Assembly (NCBI GenBank): GCA_037179335.1
Contig: JAKZHN010000022.1
Span: 372,001-436,000 of the forward strand
DNA from: Cyclaneusma minus
Lineage: Eukaryota; Ascomycota; Leotiomycetes; Marthamycetales; Marthamycetaceae
Reading direction: 5' to 3'
Length of the DNA stretch: 64,000 nt
This document shows, one piece after another, positions 20,901 to 30,479 of the stretch. The notes beneath the pieces are model-generated. The model was not told the DNA's origin, did no database searches, and saw only the letters and a list, made by a program, of their open reading frames with translations. A program made the translations under genes and the position numbers. Position 1 is the first letter of the stretch, and each line of letters starts with the position of its first letter.

Positions 20901-20969
20901 TCAGTCTCCTGGAAGATAAGAGGTGGATTGCCTTTAAACTTACTTGGCCTCATCTAGGGACAGCATCAT
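17948..20969 (-). CDS. TBC-domain Rab GTPase-activating protein (TBC1D5-like)
   Basis: Six exons, 20944-20969, 20771-20894, 20550-20708, 19892-20475, 19504-19646 and 17948-19407, give 831 residues; every junction keeps frame. The TBC domain spans about residues 35-390: GLRSICWK-IFLHFQSTD, then SPWNALRLDEE. The arginine-finger motif is seen as IFQDVERC (IxxDxxR) and the glutamine finger as VGYRQGMHELLAPILW. It continues with VEADAFTLF and RWIRLLFGREFPFDSLLALWD. Such proteins accelerate GTP hydrolysis by Rab GTPases. The split of the TBC domain by a Ser-rich insert (FSSSSSSSASSPSRGKG) and the GLRSICWKxFL opening resemble TBC1D5, a retromer/Rab7 regulator; this assignment is an inference. The C-terminal 440 residues are low-complexity with a coiled-coil-like segment (MAALEQRNRQLAKMLESAME) and a conserved-looking end SSFSWMLEPDQG...KAAFLFGEEDE. 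A divergent gene starts 700 bp away. Confidence 0.85.
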
Positions 20970-21670
20970 AGTCTGATGTGAAAGTTACAGACAGCATGGT
21001 ATTTTGGGGAGAAAGTCAAGCAGTCTTCGAGATTGTGGGGACAAGATAGATGCAGCTTGCGACTCAGCGACGCCATTTACGCCAACAGCATACGACACCG
21101 GTCACACGATCGAGAGAAGAGCGGACTATAAACGTAGCAAGCCACGAATATCACAATCAAGGAAAGCATGCAAAGGGGATCCTTGAATTCGATTTAGAAG
21201 TCCGAAAAATAAATCCATATTAGATTGCGCTCGTTGTTCTCAAATTGTTGAATGCAATCGGTGTCATTGTCAAACAGCGGTGGCCCCCACCAGAATTGAA
21301 GGCGCTGGGCCAGTGGGCCCAGATCGTCATTTGATGCTCAGGCACCCGTGCATAGTATATACATGTACCTGTAACAGCTTCAATGCTCAGCCATACTCGC
21401 TGCATTTCGAAACACTAATGCCACCGGTGTCTCCTTTCAAGACCTCCTCGCTTTTTATTCAGTAGTGGCGACCCCTTTTCTCTCTCTGCATGCGAACAAT
21501 AAGGTAGCATTTCGGTCCCAGCTGTCCGGAACAAAGAACCCAGATCCGCCTCTATTCCAACCACTCGGTATCGCAGCCTCGCGAGTCGCCAGTCTCCGTG
21601 CTCTACTCCTTACTCCTTCTCGACGCTCATTTTCCGCGAAAGGACCAGTGTCTGGATACACTTACGCCCA
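20970..21670. promoter_or_regulatory. Divergent intergenic region
   Basis: The 701 bp separate the starts of the TBC gene (minus) and the FGDF/WGDF protein gene (plus). I see no specific regulatory motif. Confidence 0.35.
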
Positions 21671-23725
21671 ATGTCGTCGGACCTGATCGCCGCATTTGAC
21701 CCCAATTACAAGCCTCCAACACAGTCTCTGTCCAACAGCACATCCGCCTTCCCTGCCCCGACCTCGACTTCCTCCCCCTTCGGCTTTTACGAATCCCCAA
21801 ACCCTTCTCCTACGCCAGACGCGAGCTTTCAAGGACCTCCTCCCCCAGCACAAACATGGTTGCCTGTCGCAGGCTCGAAAGTCGATGACATATTGGGTAC
21901 GGCCGGGTCTTCCGTGTCACCTCAAGCTCGCCGCGAGTCAACATGGTCGCCTGTCGTAGGCTCGAAAGTCGATGACATATTGGGTACGGCCGGGTCTCCC
22001 ATTTCACCTCAAGCTCGCCGCGAGTCGCAAGCTCGCCGCCAGTCGCAAGCTCGCCGCCCGTCGCGCATGTACGATGACAGAGTAGTGGGCGGTCTTCATA
22101 GAATGAGCCTACAGAACAATGTCAACAATGTACAGGAAGAGGCATATGATCCATGGGTAGGTTTCGAAAGCGCTCCCTCACCGCCTCGCTCATCTAGATC
22201 ACCGGATACATCGCGGTATTCTAGCCCTGTACCACGGCATGGGCGCGAGCGAAAACCCACACTGGCTAGGGCAAATACCGATGATTTATTCAACTTCTCC
22301 ATTGCAGACCTAGCGGCGTCGGCAGAGAAGGCAGAGACGGGTGGAGCAAGTCGAAATACTTCGGCCGGACCTTCGAAGCTCTCACAACCATATAACCCGG
22401 GTGCTGAAGTCTTGTTCGATGCTGACGAGGAAGCCAATGCAGGCGAGGATGACGACGATGAGTTTGGGGACTTCGAGACGGTTGCAGAGCCTGCTCCAGC
22501 ACCCATACAGGATAATAACGGAATGTCTCTCTTGGACTTGATGGATGACCCTCCTGCTCCAACCCCGAAACATAAACAGGGTTCTATCGCAATGTTATCA
22601 CCAACCTCATTACCATATCCAGAGGCTCCTAAGTCGCCTTCTTTCCAGGAAAGAACTCCATTTGCGGATTTAGCTATAGACTTGAAGCCACTAAAGGCTG
22701 TCAAGAAAGAGGAAGAACCAAAGTCCGAATCTCCCATCACAGCATGGCCTTCCTTCGTGCCTTCAAAACCGAAAATAGAACAATATCAAGACTTGCCCGC
22801 TCCTCCCCCTGAACCTGAAGACGATGGCTGGGGAGATTTTGCCGATCTCCCACCCGAGACCCCTGAACCCCTCTCAGCCGCTCCCCCCAAATCCGATCTC
22901 GCCCCTGGAAGCTGGGGACCAGATAAATCATTTTCGTCCGCCGCGAAAGACGACCCAGCATGGGCATGGGACGCCATGGATAACGTCTCCTCATCATCAC
23001 GCCAAAACTCATCTGCACAGCAACAAATGCGGAATCCCTCCCCCTCCGCCTCCTTACCACCACCAACCAACGTACCACCCCCCTCCATCCTCCTCACCCT
23101 TTTCCAACAACTCTTCGACCTCCCCCAATCCACGCTCTTCCGCTCTCTCGCCACCCAGCCCTTCTCCATGAAAAACCGCATCCTCTCCGACCCCTCAACG
23201 TTAACCTTCCTGCACGGCTATTTACTCCTTGCCACCGTCGCCGGACGCATCATCGCGGGCCGAAAACAGCGCTGGAAGCGCGACACTCGCCTGGCGCAGA
23301 GTATGGCAATCGGCCCTGCCGCCGCCGGCAGCAAGAGCGGCATGAAGCTCGCCGGCGTTGACAAAGCGGAAGTAGTGCGCGAGGAAAGGGAAGCTGCGGA
23401 GGTAGTAAGGATCTGGAAAGAGCAGCTTGGTCGCCTACGATCGGCCGTCGCGGCGGCGAATTCGGCGAATTCACAAAGTGAGGGAACTGCGAAGGTGGAG
23501 GTGCTTGTGGTTCCGGACATTTCGGAAACTATGCTGGTGAAGGCGAATGAAGGATTGTGGGCGGCGAAGGCGTGTGTGATTTGTGGCTTGAGGCGGGATG
23601 AGAGGGTGAGGGGGCTGGATGCGAATGTAGAGGATAGTTTTGGCGAGTGGTGGGTGGAGTTTTGGGGGCATAGGGCGTGTAAGAATTTCTGGGTCGAGCA
23701 TGAGGGGAAGTTGAAATCACGGTGA
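21671..23725 (+). CDS. Acidic-phenylalanine-motif protein, possible clathrin-adaptor accessory factor
   Basis: A single exon of 684 residues. The N-terminal two thirds are disordered (Ser/Pro-rich) with acidic-aromatic short motifs: DDDDEFGDFETV near residue 260 and EDDGWGDFADLP near 385. Such (F/W)GDF motifs in animal aftiphilin and related proteins bind adaptor ear domains, so a role in clathrin/AP-1 trafficking is plausible but inferred. The C-terminal third is a folded-looking alpha-helical region (PPSILLTLFQQLFDLPQ...FLHGYLLLATVAGRIIAGRKQRW). It ends in a possible zinc site CVICGL...WGHRACKNFW (CxxC...HxxC, last 50 residues). A 29-residue unit is tandemly duplicated near residues 63-120, followed by QARR(E/Q/P)S copies. 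I recall fungal relatives carrying inconsistent database names, including kinase, but no kinase motif is present here. Confidence 0.75.
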   Translation: MSSDLIAAFDPNYKPPTQSLSNSTSAFPAPTSTSSPFGFYESPNPSPTPDASFQGPPPPAQTWLPVAGSKVDDILGTAGSSVSPQARRESTWSPVVGSKVDDILGTAGSPISPQARRESQARRQSQARRPSRMYDDRVVGGLHRMSLQNNVNNVQEEAYDPWVGFESAPSPPRSSRSPDTSRYSSPVPRHGRERKPTLARANTDDLFNFSIADLAASAEKAETGGASRNTSAGPSKLSQPYNPGAEVLFDADEEANAGEDDDDEFGDFETVAEPAPAPIQDNNGMSLLDLMDDPPAPTPKHKQGSIAMLSPTSLPYPEAPKSPSFQERTPFADLAIDLKPLKAVKKEEEPKSESPITAWPSFVPSKPKIEQYQDLPAPPPEPEDDGWGDFADLPPETPEPLSAAPPKSDLAPGSWGPDKSFSSAAKDDPAWAWDAMDNVSSSSRQNSSAQQQMRNPSPSASLPPPTNVPPPSILLTLFQQLFDLPQSTLFRSLATQPFSMKNRILSDPSTLTFLHGYLLLATVAGRIIAGRKQRWKRDTRLAQSMAIGPAAAGSKSGMKLAGVDKAEVVREEREAAEVVRIWKEQLGRLRSAVAAANSANSQSEGTAKVEVLVVPDISETMLVKANEGLWAAKACVICGLRRDERVRGLDANVEDSFGEWWVEFWGHRACKNFWVEHEGKLKSR
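21857..22066 (+). repeat. 87-bp coding tandem repeat plus QARRxS copies
   Basis: Copies at 21857-21943 and 21944-22030 differ at only a few bases. Each encodes W(L/S)PV(A/V)GSKVDDILGTAG and ends in SPQARRES. Two further short copies (QARRQS, QARRPS) follow directly from CAAGCTCGCCGC repeats. Confidence 0.9.
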
Positions 23726-24204
23726 AGCTGGAGCTAAGGTGGAAAGGGGTTTATGGCGATTGGCGGTCTTTCATCTGCGAAATATGTGGGATTTTTGTTG
23801 CCTTTTGCAAGTTCATCGTTTTCAAGCGCACTTATCGAACAGGAGCGTCTTTTGCATTGCTAGCCAGTCTGAGCATATGAGGTCGGGGTATTTGCTGGGG
23901 AACTGGCGTCCTTCGGCGCCATGGATCAAGTCTGCTTTGTAGGACCTGGTCTTGCTAAACCGAAGTCAAGCTCAGTTCCCAGAAAGGAAGAATCACAATC
24001 TCTGCATTTACCTGGCTTCAGTGGCTTGTTTTCGCTCGCTTAATTTGTATATTCAGTTTCCGACTTTCTCCCAGTATCTTCACATGAACTTTTGCCAGCA
24101 CTTTAACTTTGTCTTCTGGAACCTGAGTTTCGAGTCCGTATGACCGATTTGGTACCGATTCGGCACCCATCTTTCCCTGTTGTTTTTAGGCTGAGCTATA
24201 TCTC
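23726..24204. other. 3' flank, no supported gene
   Basis: Nothing recognisable lies between the stop of the 684-residue protein gene and the first copy of the direct repeat. Confidence 0.4.
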
Positions 24205-24724
24205 GGCTGGTGCTTTGAAATCCAGGACAAGCTAAGCCTGATTGATGATGGGGATACTATCCTATGATTCTACCCTCGAATTACACATTTCAAGGGCCGA
24301 GTCCATAACATATTTGTTCCTCCAGGCTTATTTGTCATAATCCGCCATATACTCGGCGGTCAGAGTGCCACGCCACAGCGCAAACCATGCACATCTGCCG
24401 CAAAGGGAAAAGTAAAGACCAAAAAGTACCAGGTTATCAGATTCGAACCAACACCTGCGACAGGTTCAGGGACCGATAATAGAATTGTTTCCAGACTTAA
24501 GAGCGACCTAACTCAGCAATACAACGCTGTACCAACTAGCCCATTCCACCCCTCGAATCAATGGTTTAAGGTTTTTATGTGCGAGAATTGCTATGTGTGC
24601 CACTCTCATGGCAAATTTCCAGCCGCAGAATCAGGCTGGTGTTTTTGAAATCCACGACAAGCTAAGCCCGATTGGGAATACTATGCTATGATTCTATTTC
24701 CCGACTCCCGAGAATTATATATTT
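24205..24724 (+). repeat. Pair of ~85-bp direct repeats flanking ~340 bp
   Basis: Copy 1 (about 24205-24289) and copy 2 (about 24634-24724) share GGCTGGTG, TTTGAAATCCA, GACAAGCTAAGCC, ATACTAT and CTATGATTCTA in the same order and orientation. They have small indels and several transition differences. The interval between holds a tRNA-like sequence on the minus strand. This could be a segmental duplication, or the ends of a very small decayed terminal-repeat element. Confidence 0.6.
24439..24538 (-). other. tRNA-like relic, minus strand
   Basis: On the minus strand TAGTTGGTACAGCG (24525-24538) resembles a tRNA D-arm/A box with four bases missing, and TGGTTCGAATCT (24439-24450) is a good B box. 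The T stem closes only through several G-T pairs and the acceptor stem does not pair. A pseudogene, or the pol III head of a SINE, is more likely than a functional tRNA. Confidence 0.35.
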
Positions 24725-24736
24725 GATTTTGAATCA

Positions 24737-24885
24737 TCAAGAATATTCTTAATTACCTAGGTACTATAGATATTCCTAGTCCCCAAAGATATTCCTAAAT
24801 CTCTAAAGTTGTTCCTCATCCCTAGAGATATATTCCTAATCCTTGAATATAGGTATCCCTAAATCACTGGGGATATCTTATTTTC
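24737..24885. repeat. Degenerate ~20-bp tandem array (GATATTCCTAA type)
   Basis: Six to seven diverged units of 18-25 bp, each around GATATTCCTAATCCCTA, follow directly after the second direct repeat. A related array lies on the other side of the next gene (27086-27190). Confidence 0.6.
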
Positions 24886-25196
24886 CATTGAAAGAGCCTA
24901 GAGGCTGGGGTCCCCGAACTCCGGAAGGCACGGAGAGAGGGAATTTTAATTTCAAAAGGAGAGGTGCGTGTGGGACATGGAGAGATTGTCGCAGGACGTA
25001 GAAAAGCTTCTGAATGGGATCGTCGAGATGGGAGAACTGTGCTTGACAGCAGCTCTCACGGAATGACTCGAATGGTGACACATTGCAAAGAGACTCTCGT
25101 GTCTGAGGGAAGTGACCAACTAGCCAGCACCCCAAGGGCATCATCATTATCCTACTACCTTATATACTAACGCGAACTTTCCCGCGTCAAGCGCAT

Positions 25197-26744
25197 TTAA
25201 ACCTCGCTATCAGCAGCCGTATTATCACCGTTACCCTCTTTCTTGCCGTGCCTCCCAAAACGATGTTCTTTCTTCTCCTTCTCCTCTTCGGGCCCCTTAT
25301 CCTTGATATTGTTGTAATGCATAATCCCCTTCTCCTGATCCTGCCTCAACCTCTCCTTATCTTTATCCGACACCGGCACGCCCTCAACAGCTTTAACTCT
25401 ATTTCCTTCGACAAACATCATGATACCCCCGACGCCTGACACAATACAGGCCAAGGCGACGAACACGCCGGTACTCCAGGATGGTCGGTCGTAACGGTTC
25501 AGACCCCACATGATACCGCAGAGCACGATTTGGAAAAACGTGTTCCACACCATGGACCAGATGACAAAGTCGAGTTTCCAGAGCGGGGTGGGTGGTGCGC
25601 GTTGGCCAGTCAGGGGAGCCTCGGGGATGGATTTCGGCGGATAGGGGATACAATTCTCGGGCACACTAGCAGTAGCAAGTCTTTCTTCGACGTTATTCGG
25701 TCCCACATCGACCGGCAGATCCTGCGATCCTTCGAGTCTGAACCAGCCACGATGAATGCCCGCAAGTCTTCTCAAACCAATCGGATCTTTCTGGATCCGG
25801 AATTTCAACAAATAGTACAGGTCGCGAAAGCGCCAGGGGATGAGTCCTAAGCCGGTGACGCAGAAGAGCGCGGTGAGGATCTGCGAATCCCATTCGATCC
25901 ATTTGCGGCGGGGTGAGTTGATGTCGTCGCAGGTGGGGTGGCACATGGCCGGCGCGGCGTTGAGGAGGAGGAAGAAGATCATGGCGCCCCAGCCAACGAC
26001 GTTGAGGCCGTAGATGGTGACGAGGAATCCGAAGGGCGTGCAGAAGAATTTCCAGAATGCTTTGAGCCCGATGGCGGTAGCTTCACCCCAGCTGTGCTTT
26101 GGCGGGAAGCGGTAGCCATTTTCGAATGCCTCGAACCGGTAACGATTGTCGGGTTGAGCTGTAGATTTGGCAGTTGTATCACCGCTAATGCGGTTTATCT
26201 CGTCGGTTCCGTTCGAGTTTCCTGTAGAGAGATGAGCGGGTTCCGGGACGCGGGAAGGCGCGGCTTCCGAAGATTTGGCTGCTGAGTTGTTCGTGTCTTT
26301 TTCCTCCGCTTCCGGCAGGGCTGGCTGGATCTCTGAAGTGCCCGTTCCGTGACGAGAGTGCCCGGCTAGGTTTCCTGAGCTCGAACGGCGGGTGGCAGAT
26401 GATTGTTGCGAGCTTCGACGTTCGAATTCCTTGTTTACACGGCGCTCTAGTTGTCCCACGGGTTTCCAGCCGTCTTCGTTGTAGGCTCCTTGTCTGACAT
26501 CACTGGGCGATGGGAGGTTGGATGCTATTGTTGCCGTCGCCGCCCACATGCCCACTGGCGGATTTGACAGTTCGAATTTCTTGGAGGCGCTGCGAAGTCG
26601 CCCGGTGAAGGAGTTTGAGGGAGACCTCGGCGTTTGGGGCGAGCTGGCATTCCGGCTTCGTGCGCCAGCTGGCGTGGACGGTACATTGTCTTCGTCGATG
26701 GCTGGAAAGGGTTCGGTAGGTGTTGTGGGATGTCGGTCGGCCAT
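25197..26744 (-). CDS. DUF2985 multi-pass membrane protein
   Basis: A single exon of 515 residues. The first 190 residues are disordered and Ser/Thr/Pro-rich, with a conserved patch WAATATIASNLPSP..DVRQGAYNEDGWK. The membrane core carries hallmarks of the fungal DUF2985 family: GFLVTIYGLNVVGWGAMIFF, LNAAPAMCHPTCDDINSPRR, KWIEWDSQILTALFCVTGLG and PWRFRDLYYLL. Further membrane segments are LDFVIWSMVWNTFFQIVL and VFVALACIVSGVGGIMMFVEG, so four or more are predicted. A charged C-terminal tail (KDKERLRQDQEKGI...) is cytosolic-looking. The AMCxPTCDD Cys pair recalls PLAC8-type proteins. The molecular function is not known. Similar short-period arrays lie on both sides of the gene. Confidence 0.85.
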   Translation of the reverse strand: MADRHPTTPTEPFPAIDEDNVPSTPAGARSRNASSPQTPRSPSNSFTGRLRSASKKFELSNPPVGMWAATATIASNLPSPSDVRQGAYNEDGWKPVGQLERRVNKEFERRSSQQSSATRRSSSGNLAGHSRHGTGTSEIQPALPEAEEKDTNNSAAKSSEAAPSRVPEPAHLSTGNSNGTDEINRISGDTTAKSTAQPDNRYRFEAFENGYRFPPKHSWGEATAIGLKAFWKFFCTPFGFLVTIYGLNVVGWGAMIFFLLLNAAPAMCHPTCDDINSPRRKWIEWDSQILTALFCVTGLGLIPWRFRDLYYLLKFRIQKDPIGLRRLAGIHRGWFRLEGSQDLPVDVGPNNVEERLATASVPENCIPYPPKSIPEAPLTGQRAPPTPLWKLDFVIWSMVWNTFFQIVLCGIMWGLNRYDRPSWSTGVFVALACIVSGVGGIMMFVEGNRVKAVEGVPVSDKDKERLRQDQEKGIMHYNNIKDKGPEEEKEKKEHRFGRHGKKEGNGDNTAADSEV

Positions 26745-27085
26745 GGTTTCGGTTCCACTATTTGTAAATGAAGCGCTCCCGCTATGGGTCTGTTGTGATA
26801 AGATAGCGGGCGGTGGAGAGAGAATACAGCTCCCAATGAATAGCGCGCTCGCTGATAGTTATACAAAGTAACGAAAGTAAAAGGACCCAAACAGACACAA
26901 TCAATGTTACCTCGAACGAGCTAGGCAGCTTAGCGTAGATGGCCAAGTAACAGGGGCAACCTTAATGCTACCCCGGCGCCTGCCATGCCACAATAGACAC
27001 ACACCTTCCCAAGTTCCGGCCTTTCCATGAATACTCTGCCGAAGACCGAACCAACACATGTATCTTCTTGTCCTCGCCTTGATTC

Positions 27086-27190
27086 TTGAATATTTCGAGT
27101 ACTTAGGGATAATTACCGGGGATATTCTGAATTATTAAAAACATTCTGAGTTACTGGGAATATTCTCAATTATTGGAGCTGGAGATTCGT
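27086..27190. repeat. Degenerate ~20-bp tandem array (GATATTCTGAATTA type)
   Basis: About five units of 18-21 bp around GGGATATTCTGAATTATT. The core and period resemble the array at 24737-24885. It sits in the 699-bp divergent region between the DUF2985 gene and SEN15. Confidence 0.6.
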
Positions 27191-27443
27191 AGTAATAGTT
27201 GTCAAAACCCTGAAGATCTATATGCTGCATACATGTATCAATGTTTCTAGCTCTCGGCGTTCTTCAAGATCCGCGCCGAGCGACCCACATAGTTTTTCTC
27301 CAGGAAACGCACAGACCATTAACATCAATGCGGGACTGGAAAATCTCGAAATTGATCGAACGCTTGATCTGATTTAACCTCAGCAACCCAACTTCACACT
27401 ACCCAGTTGCCAATCCCCAGCAAGAGTTAGGGTAATCCCAGCC

Positions 27444-28028
27444 ATGGCGCCCCCAGAAGTTCAAACCCCAGCCATCTCAAGTGTGGACAAGACCATAGAG
27501 ATATATCTCGAGAAGCCACCTCACCTCAAAGTCGCCTCGATCCCGCCGCCCATAGACTCCTTGTTGCACCTGGCCATCACCATACTCCACAACCTCCAGC
27601 ACCAACACGACTGGACCTACCTAAGAATCCGCACCGATTCGTCCTCGGGCAAGCCCTTCCCTCGCCCCATGATCTTCGGCCTCCCACCCCGCAGAGTCTA
27701 CGTTCATCCGGACGAACAAGTCGAGATTGTCAAGGCAGAGCACAAAACTGGCAAACCGATTGAGCAGCACCCCGAGCTGGAATGGGTGCTGCCAACTCAT
27801 CTCTACGAGAAATGGAGCCTGGCCAAGTTCGCAGCTGTATTTGATGCTATTGACAATGTGCCTTCAGCCGGCACCGATGCTGACGTTGATCTGATGGAAG
27901 GATCGGTCGGGCACGAGTGGCGCTGGGGAAATCGCCAAAAACGAGTTCTGCTGGCTACGCTTCAGGATGACAGTACTGTTGTGTACTACATCATGCACGA
28001 TGGGATTGTCAAGCCCAGGCAGAATTAA
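27444..28028 (+). CDS. SEN15: tRNA-splicing endonuclease subunit Sen15
   Basis: A single exon of 194 residues. Sen15 is a structural subunit of the heterotetrameric SEN endonuclease (Sen2, Sen15, Sen34, Sen54) that cuts introns from pre-tRNA. Family features are LLHLAITILHNLQHQHDWT in the first half, EWVLPTHLYEKWSLAKFAAVFDAID in the middle, and the C-terminal strand block KRVLLATLQDDSTVVYYIMHDGIVKPR. The last block is the most diagnostic. The N-terminus is short, as usual for fungal Sen15. The gene converges on the alcohol dehydrogenase gene with 113 bp between stops. The start ATG at 27444 (context AGCCATGGC) is good. Confidence 0.9.
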   Translation: MAPPEVQTPAISSVDKTIEIYLEKPPHLKVASIPPPIDSLLHLAITILHNLQHQHDWTYLRIRTDSSSGKPFPRPMIFGLPPRRVYVHPDEQVEIVKAEHKTGKPIEQHPELEWVLPTHLYEKWSLAKFAAVFDAIDNVPSAGTDADVDLMEGSVGHEWRWGNRQKRVLLATLQDDSTVVYYIMHDGIVKPRQN

Positions 28029-28141
28029 GCAGAGGGGCAAAGCTTGGATTACAGCTACACAGGAAAGGAGAAACTGCTTACAAACACAAGTTCCTCCTTG
28101 AAGTATTCGTCAACCTACCATGAACTTTCGCAAACCCGCCA

Positions 28142-29898
28142 TTACGACAGACGCTGCGGTTCGAAAATGACTTTCTGCGCCCTCATCTTGTCGAAGATCT
28201 CATAGCCCTCAACCGCCTCCGTCAGGGGCATGAACTTGTCGAACATGAAGCTACAGCAGCTGTCAGCTACGCTTTCCTACAGCCCCGAAACTACCAGGGG
28301 GAAGGAAGGAGAAAGAGACTCACCCAAGGAGATGCTGCTTCTCCTGAAGCAACTGCAGCGCCTGTGGAAAAATCGACCTCACAGGACACCTCCCCATCTG
28401 AATCCTCAGATTCTTTCCATACGCCTCATTCCCCGTCCACGGAATCTGTCATCTGATCAGCACTTCACCCTCGCATCACCTTCGCCTCAGAATCATCAAT
28501 TTCTCGCAAACTCACCTCGCCATTATGCACCCCAATACTACTAATCGTCCCCCACGGCCTCAACAACTCAAAGCCCGTCCTCAGTGCCGGACTCATCCCC
28601 ACCACCTCTATGCACACATCCGCGCCCCTTCCTTCCGTAACCTCCATAATCCGCTTCTTCATCCCCTCCTTATCAGTCTGGAAATTGAGTGGTTCGGCAC
28701 CCAGGCCTTTCGCAAGCTCCAAGCGCGAATCTACTGCGTCGATGGCGAAAAGATGCTTAGGTTTGAATGTGGCGGCGGCGATGATGGCACAGAGACCAAC
28801 TGGTCCACAACCAATCACAACGGCTGTAGATTCGGCGATTTGTTCTTTGGACAGATTGCTGAAGCCGTTGCTGGCGCCGAAATAGCCCTGTGTTTTGCTT
28901 TAGAACGTGCGCAAGGAAGGGGAAGGGCAGAAACGCGAGAAGGGGGGAAAGGGGGGATGAAGTGTTGAAACTGGAGATGGTTAAGGGGGAGGAGACGAAC
29001 GGTAGGAAAGATATCAGCCATAAGCACAAGCGCTTTCTCTTCAATCTCAGCGGGAGCTTTCATAACCGTCCCATCCGCAAGCGGGACGCGCACGAATTCC
29101 GCTTGCGCGCCGTCGAGAGCAGGCGTGCCAAAGAGCAGACATTTCGCACAGCGGGACGAAAAGCCGTTCTTGCAGTAGAAGCATTCCTGACTAGGTATTC
29201 AAAGCATACGTCAGTTCTAGCTCCAACAATCGAAAGTTATTACAAGTAAGCTTTCAAGCTCGTTCACGTGAATGATAGGTATCTGGTGAGATTTGGAAAA
29301 AGGTGGACGTGGGTTGGCGTGGGTTTTATGAGGGAGTTTTGAATATACCCCTTAGCAGGGGCCTTAGCAGGGGCCTTAGCAGGCCCTTGGCAAGGGGAAA
29401 AGGGGATGATTTGATAGAACCTCGGGCAATTGAGAAATTGTAAATTGAACAGAGGACTCATGTGCATACCAAGAAACCGTAAAAGGCGACACAATCTTAT
29501 CCCCCACCTTAACCGATCTCACACTATCACCGACATCCGTCACGACGCCTGTGAACTCGTGGCCCATGATAAAACCCGTGTCGCTCTTCTGGTGGCCGCG
29601 GAAGACATGTAGCTCGCTATACATCGCACATCAGCTTATCCTCTAGAACACAGGTATTCTTGAGTCTTGCAATTTTTAATTTTTTGTTGGAAAACTAGAA
29701 AGGGAAAGAATGGGAAAGAATGGGAAAGAATGGGAAATTTGGGAAAGGATCTTACGAGCCGCAAAGCGCAGTATAGCTCACTCTGACGATGATATCGCTC
29801 GCATCGCGGATCGTGGGGATCGGACGGTCTTGCACGGAGACTTGGTAAGGGCCGTCGAAGATGACTGCTTTCATGGTGCCCGTTTTCGGGCTCGACAT
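28142..29898 (-). CDS. Zinc-dependent alcohol dehydrogenase (MDR family)
   Basis: Six exons, 29756-29898, 29470-29616, 29001-29190, 28516-28887, 28324-28445 and 28142-28250, give 360 residues. Catalytic zinc ligands are visible as SYTALCGSELHVFRGH and the GHEFTG motif. The structural zinc loop is complete only after splicing: VSCQECFYCKNGFSSRC (C-x2-C-x2-C-x7-C). The Rossmann nucleotide site is VVIGCGPVGLCAI with acid AIDAVDSRLELAKGLGA. The end carries PLTEAVEGYEIFDKM. This is an NAD(P)-dependent medium-chain dehydrogenase of the class that includes glutathione-independent formaldehyde and threonine dehydrogenase-like enzymes; the substrate cannot be read from sequence. The start could also be the in-frame ATG at 29913 or the internal MKAVIFDG. 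Introns 1 and 2 (139 and 279 nt) are longer than usual and contain short tandem repeats. The exon 3 donor GTTCGT is non-consensus. Confidence 0.85.
29350..29390 (+). repeat. 12-bp tandem repeat in ADH intron 2
   Basis: About three copies of CCTTAGCAGGGG lie inside intron 2, followed by a diverged copy ending CCCTTGGC. Confidence 0.8.
29701..29750 (+). repeat. 10-bp tandem repeat in ADH intron 1
   Basis: GGGAAAGAAT is repeated three times, then GGGAAATTTGGGAAAGG, adjacent to the first donor site. Confidence 0.8.
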
Positions 29899-30479
29899 GT
29901 TTGAAACGGGCATGTGTGTAGGTATGGAGTCGCGGATACACGTTTGAGGTGTTTTTTTTTTTGATCTCTCAGGCTTCGGATTTGATTCAAGATGCTTGAC
30001 GCGGAGCGCATGCAGATGTATGTGTATGACTTTATGAGGTTTTGCTGGAGCTCCGTCATTGCCGTAACCCCGCGTCCCACCTTTGGACGATCCAGCTACA
30101 TGTAGCTCGGGACGAGGGGCAGTGGCTGGATTGAGGGGTTCTAGTGGATCTTTGGAGGTTGTTCCCTGTGGGAGTGTGGGGTGACAGGCATCTTGCACAT
30201 CCGACGGGTCTTGTTGCTTAACTATTGGAATCCGAGATACTGATATAGGTAGCCCTGACTTATCCTGGCTTGCGCCCTCGATGTCGTCTGTATTTCTCAC
30301 GATGTCCCAGAATAGTCGACTCCTCGAGACTTGAGACAGGTTGGCTTGACCAGTGTGATATTTGCTGTGAAGCTCCCCCGACTTCCATGAATTATTCCTG
30401 CTAGAGGTTCAAAGCAAAGGATCCATACAGGCGGAGTGTTCGTTTTTATTCCCGGGGTTTACCCGAAGGGTGAACCATC
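29899..30479. other. Upstream region of ADH gene
   Basis: An open minus-strand frame extends to 30300, but it contains an A-run region and no recognisable protein. At 30458-30478, GGTTTACCC-GAA-GGGTGAACC forms a near-perfect 9-bp hairpin with one T/G mismatch, right at the edge of the AT-rich relic that follows. Confidence 0.4.

Noticed and set aside
24439..24545. Functional intron-containing tRNA on the minus strand
   Set aside because: The D arm lacks four bases, the acceptor stem does not pair and the T stem relies on wobble pairs.
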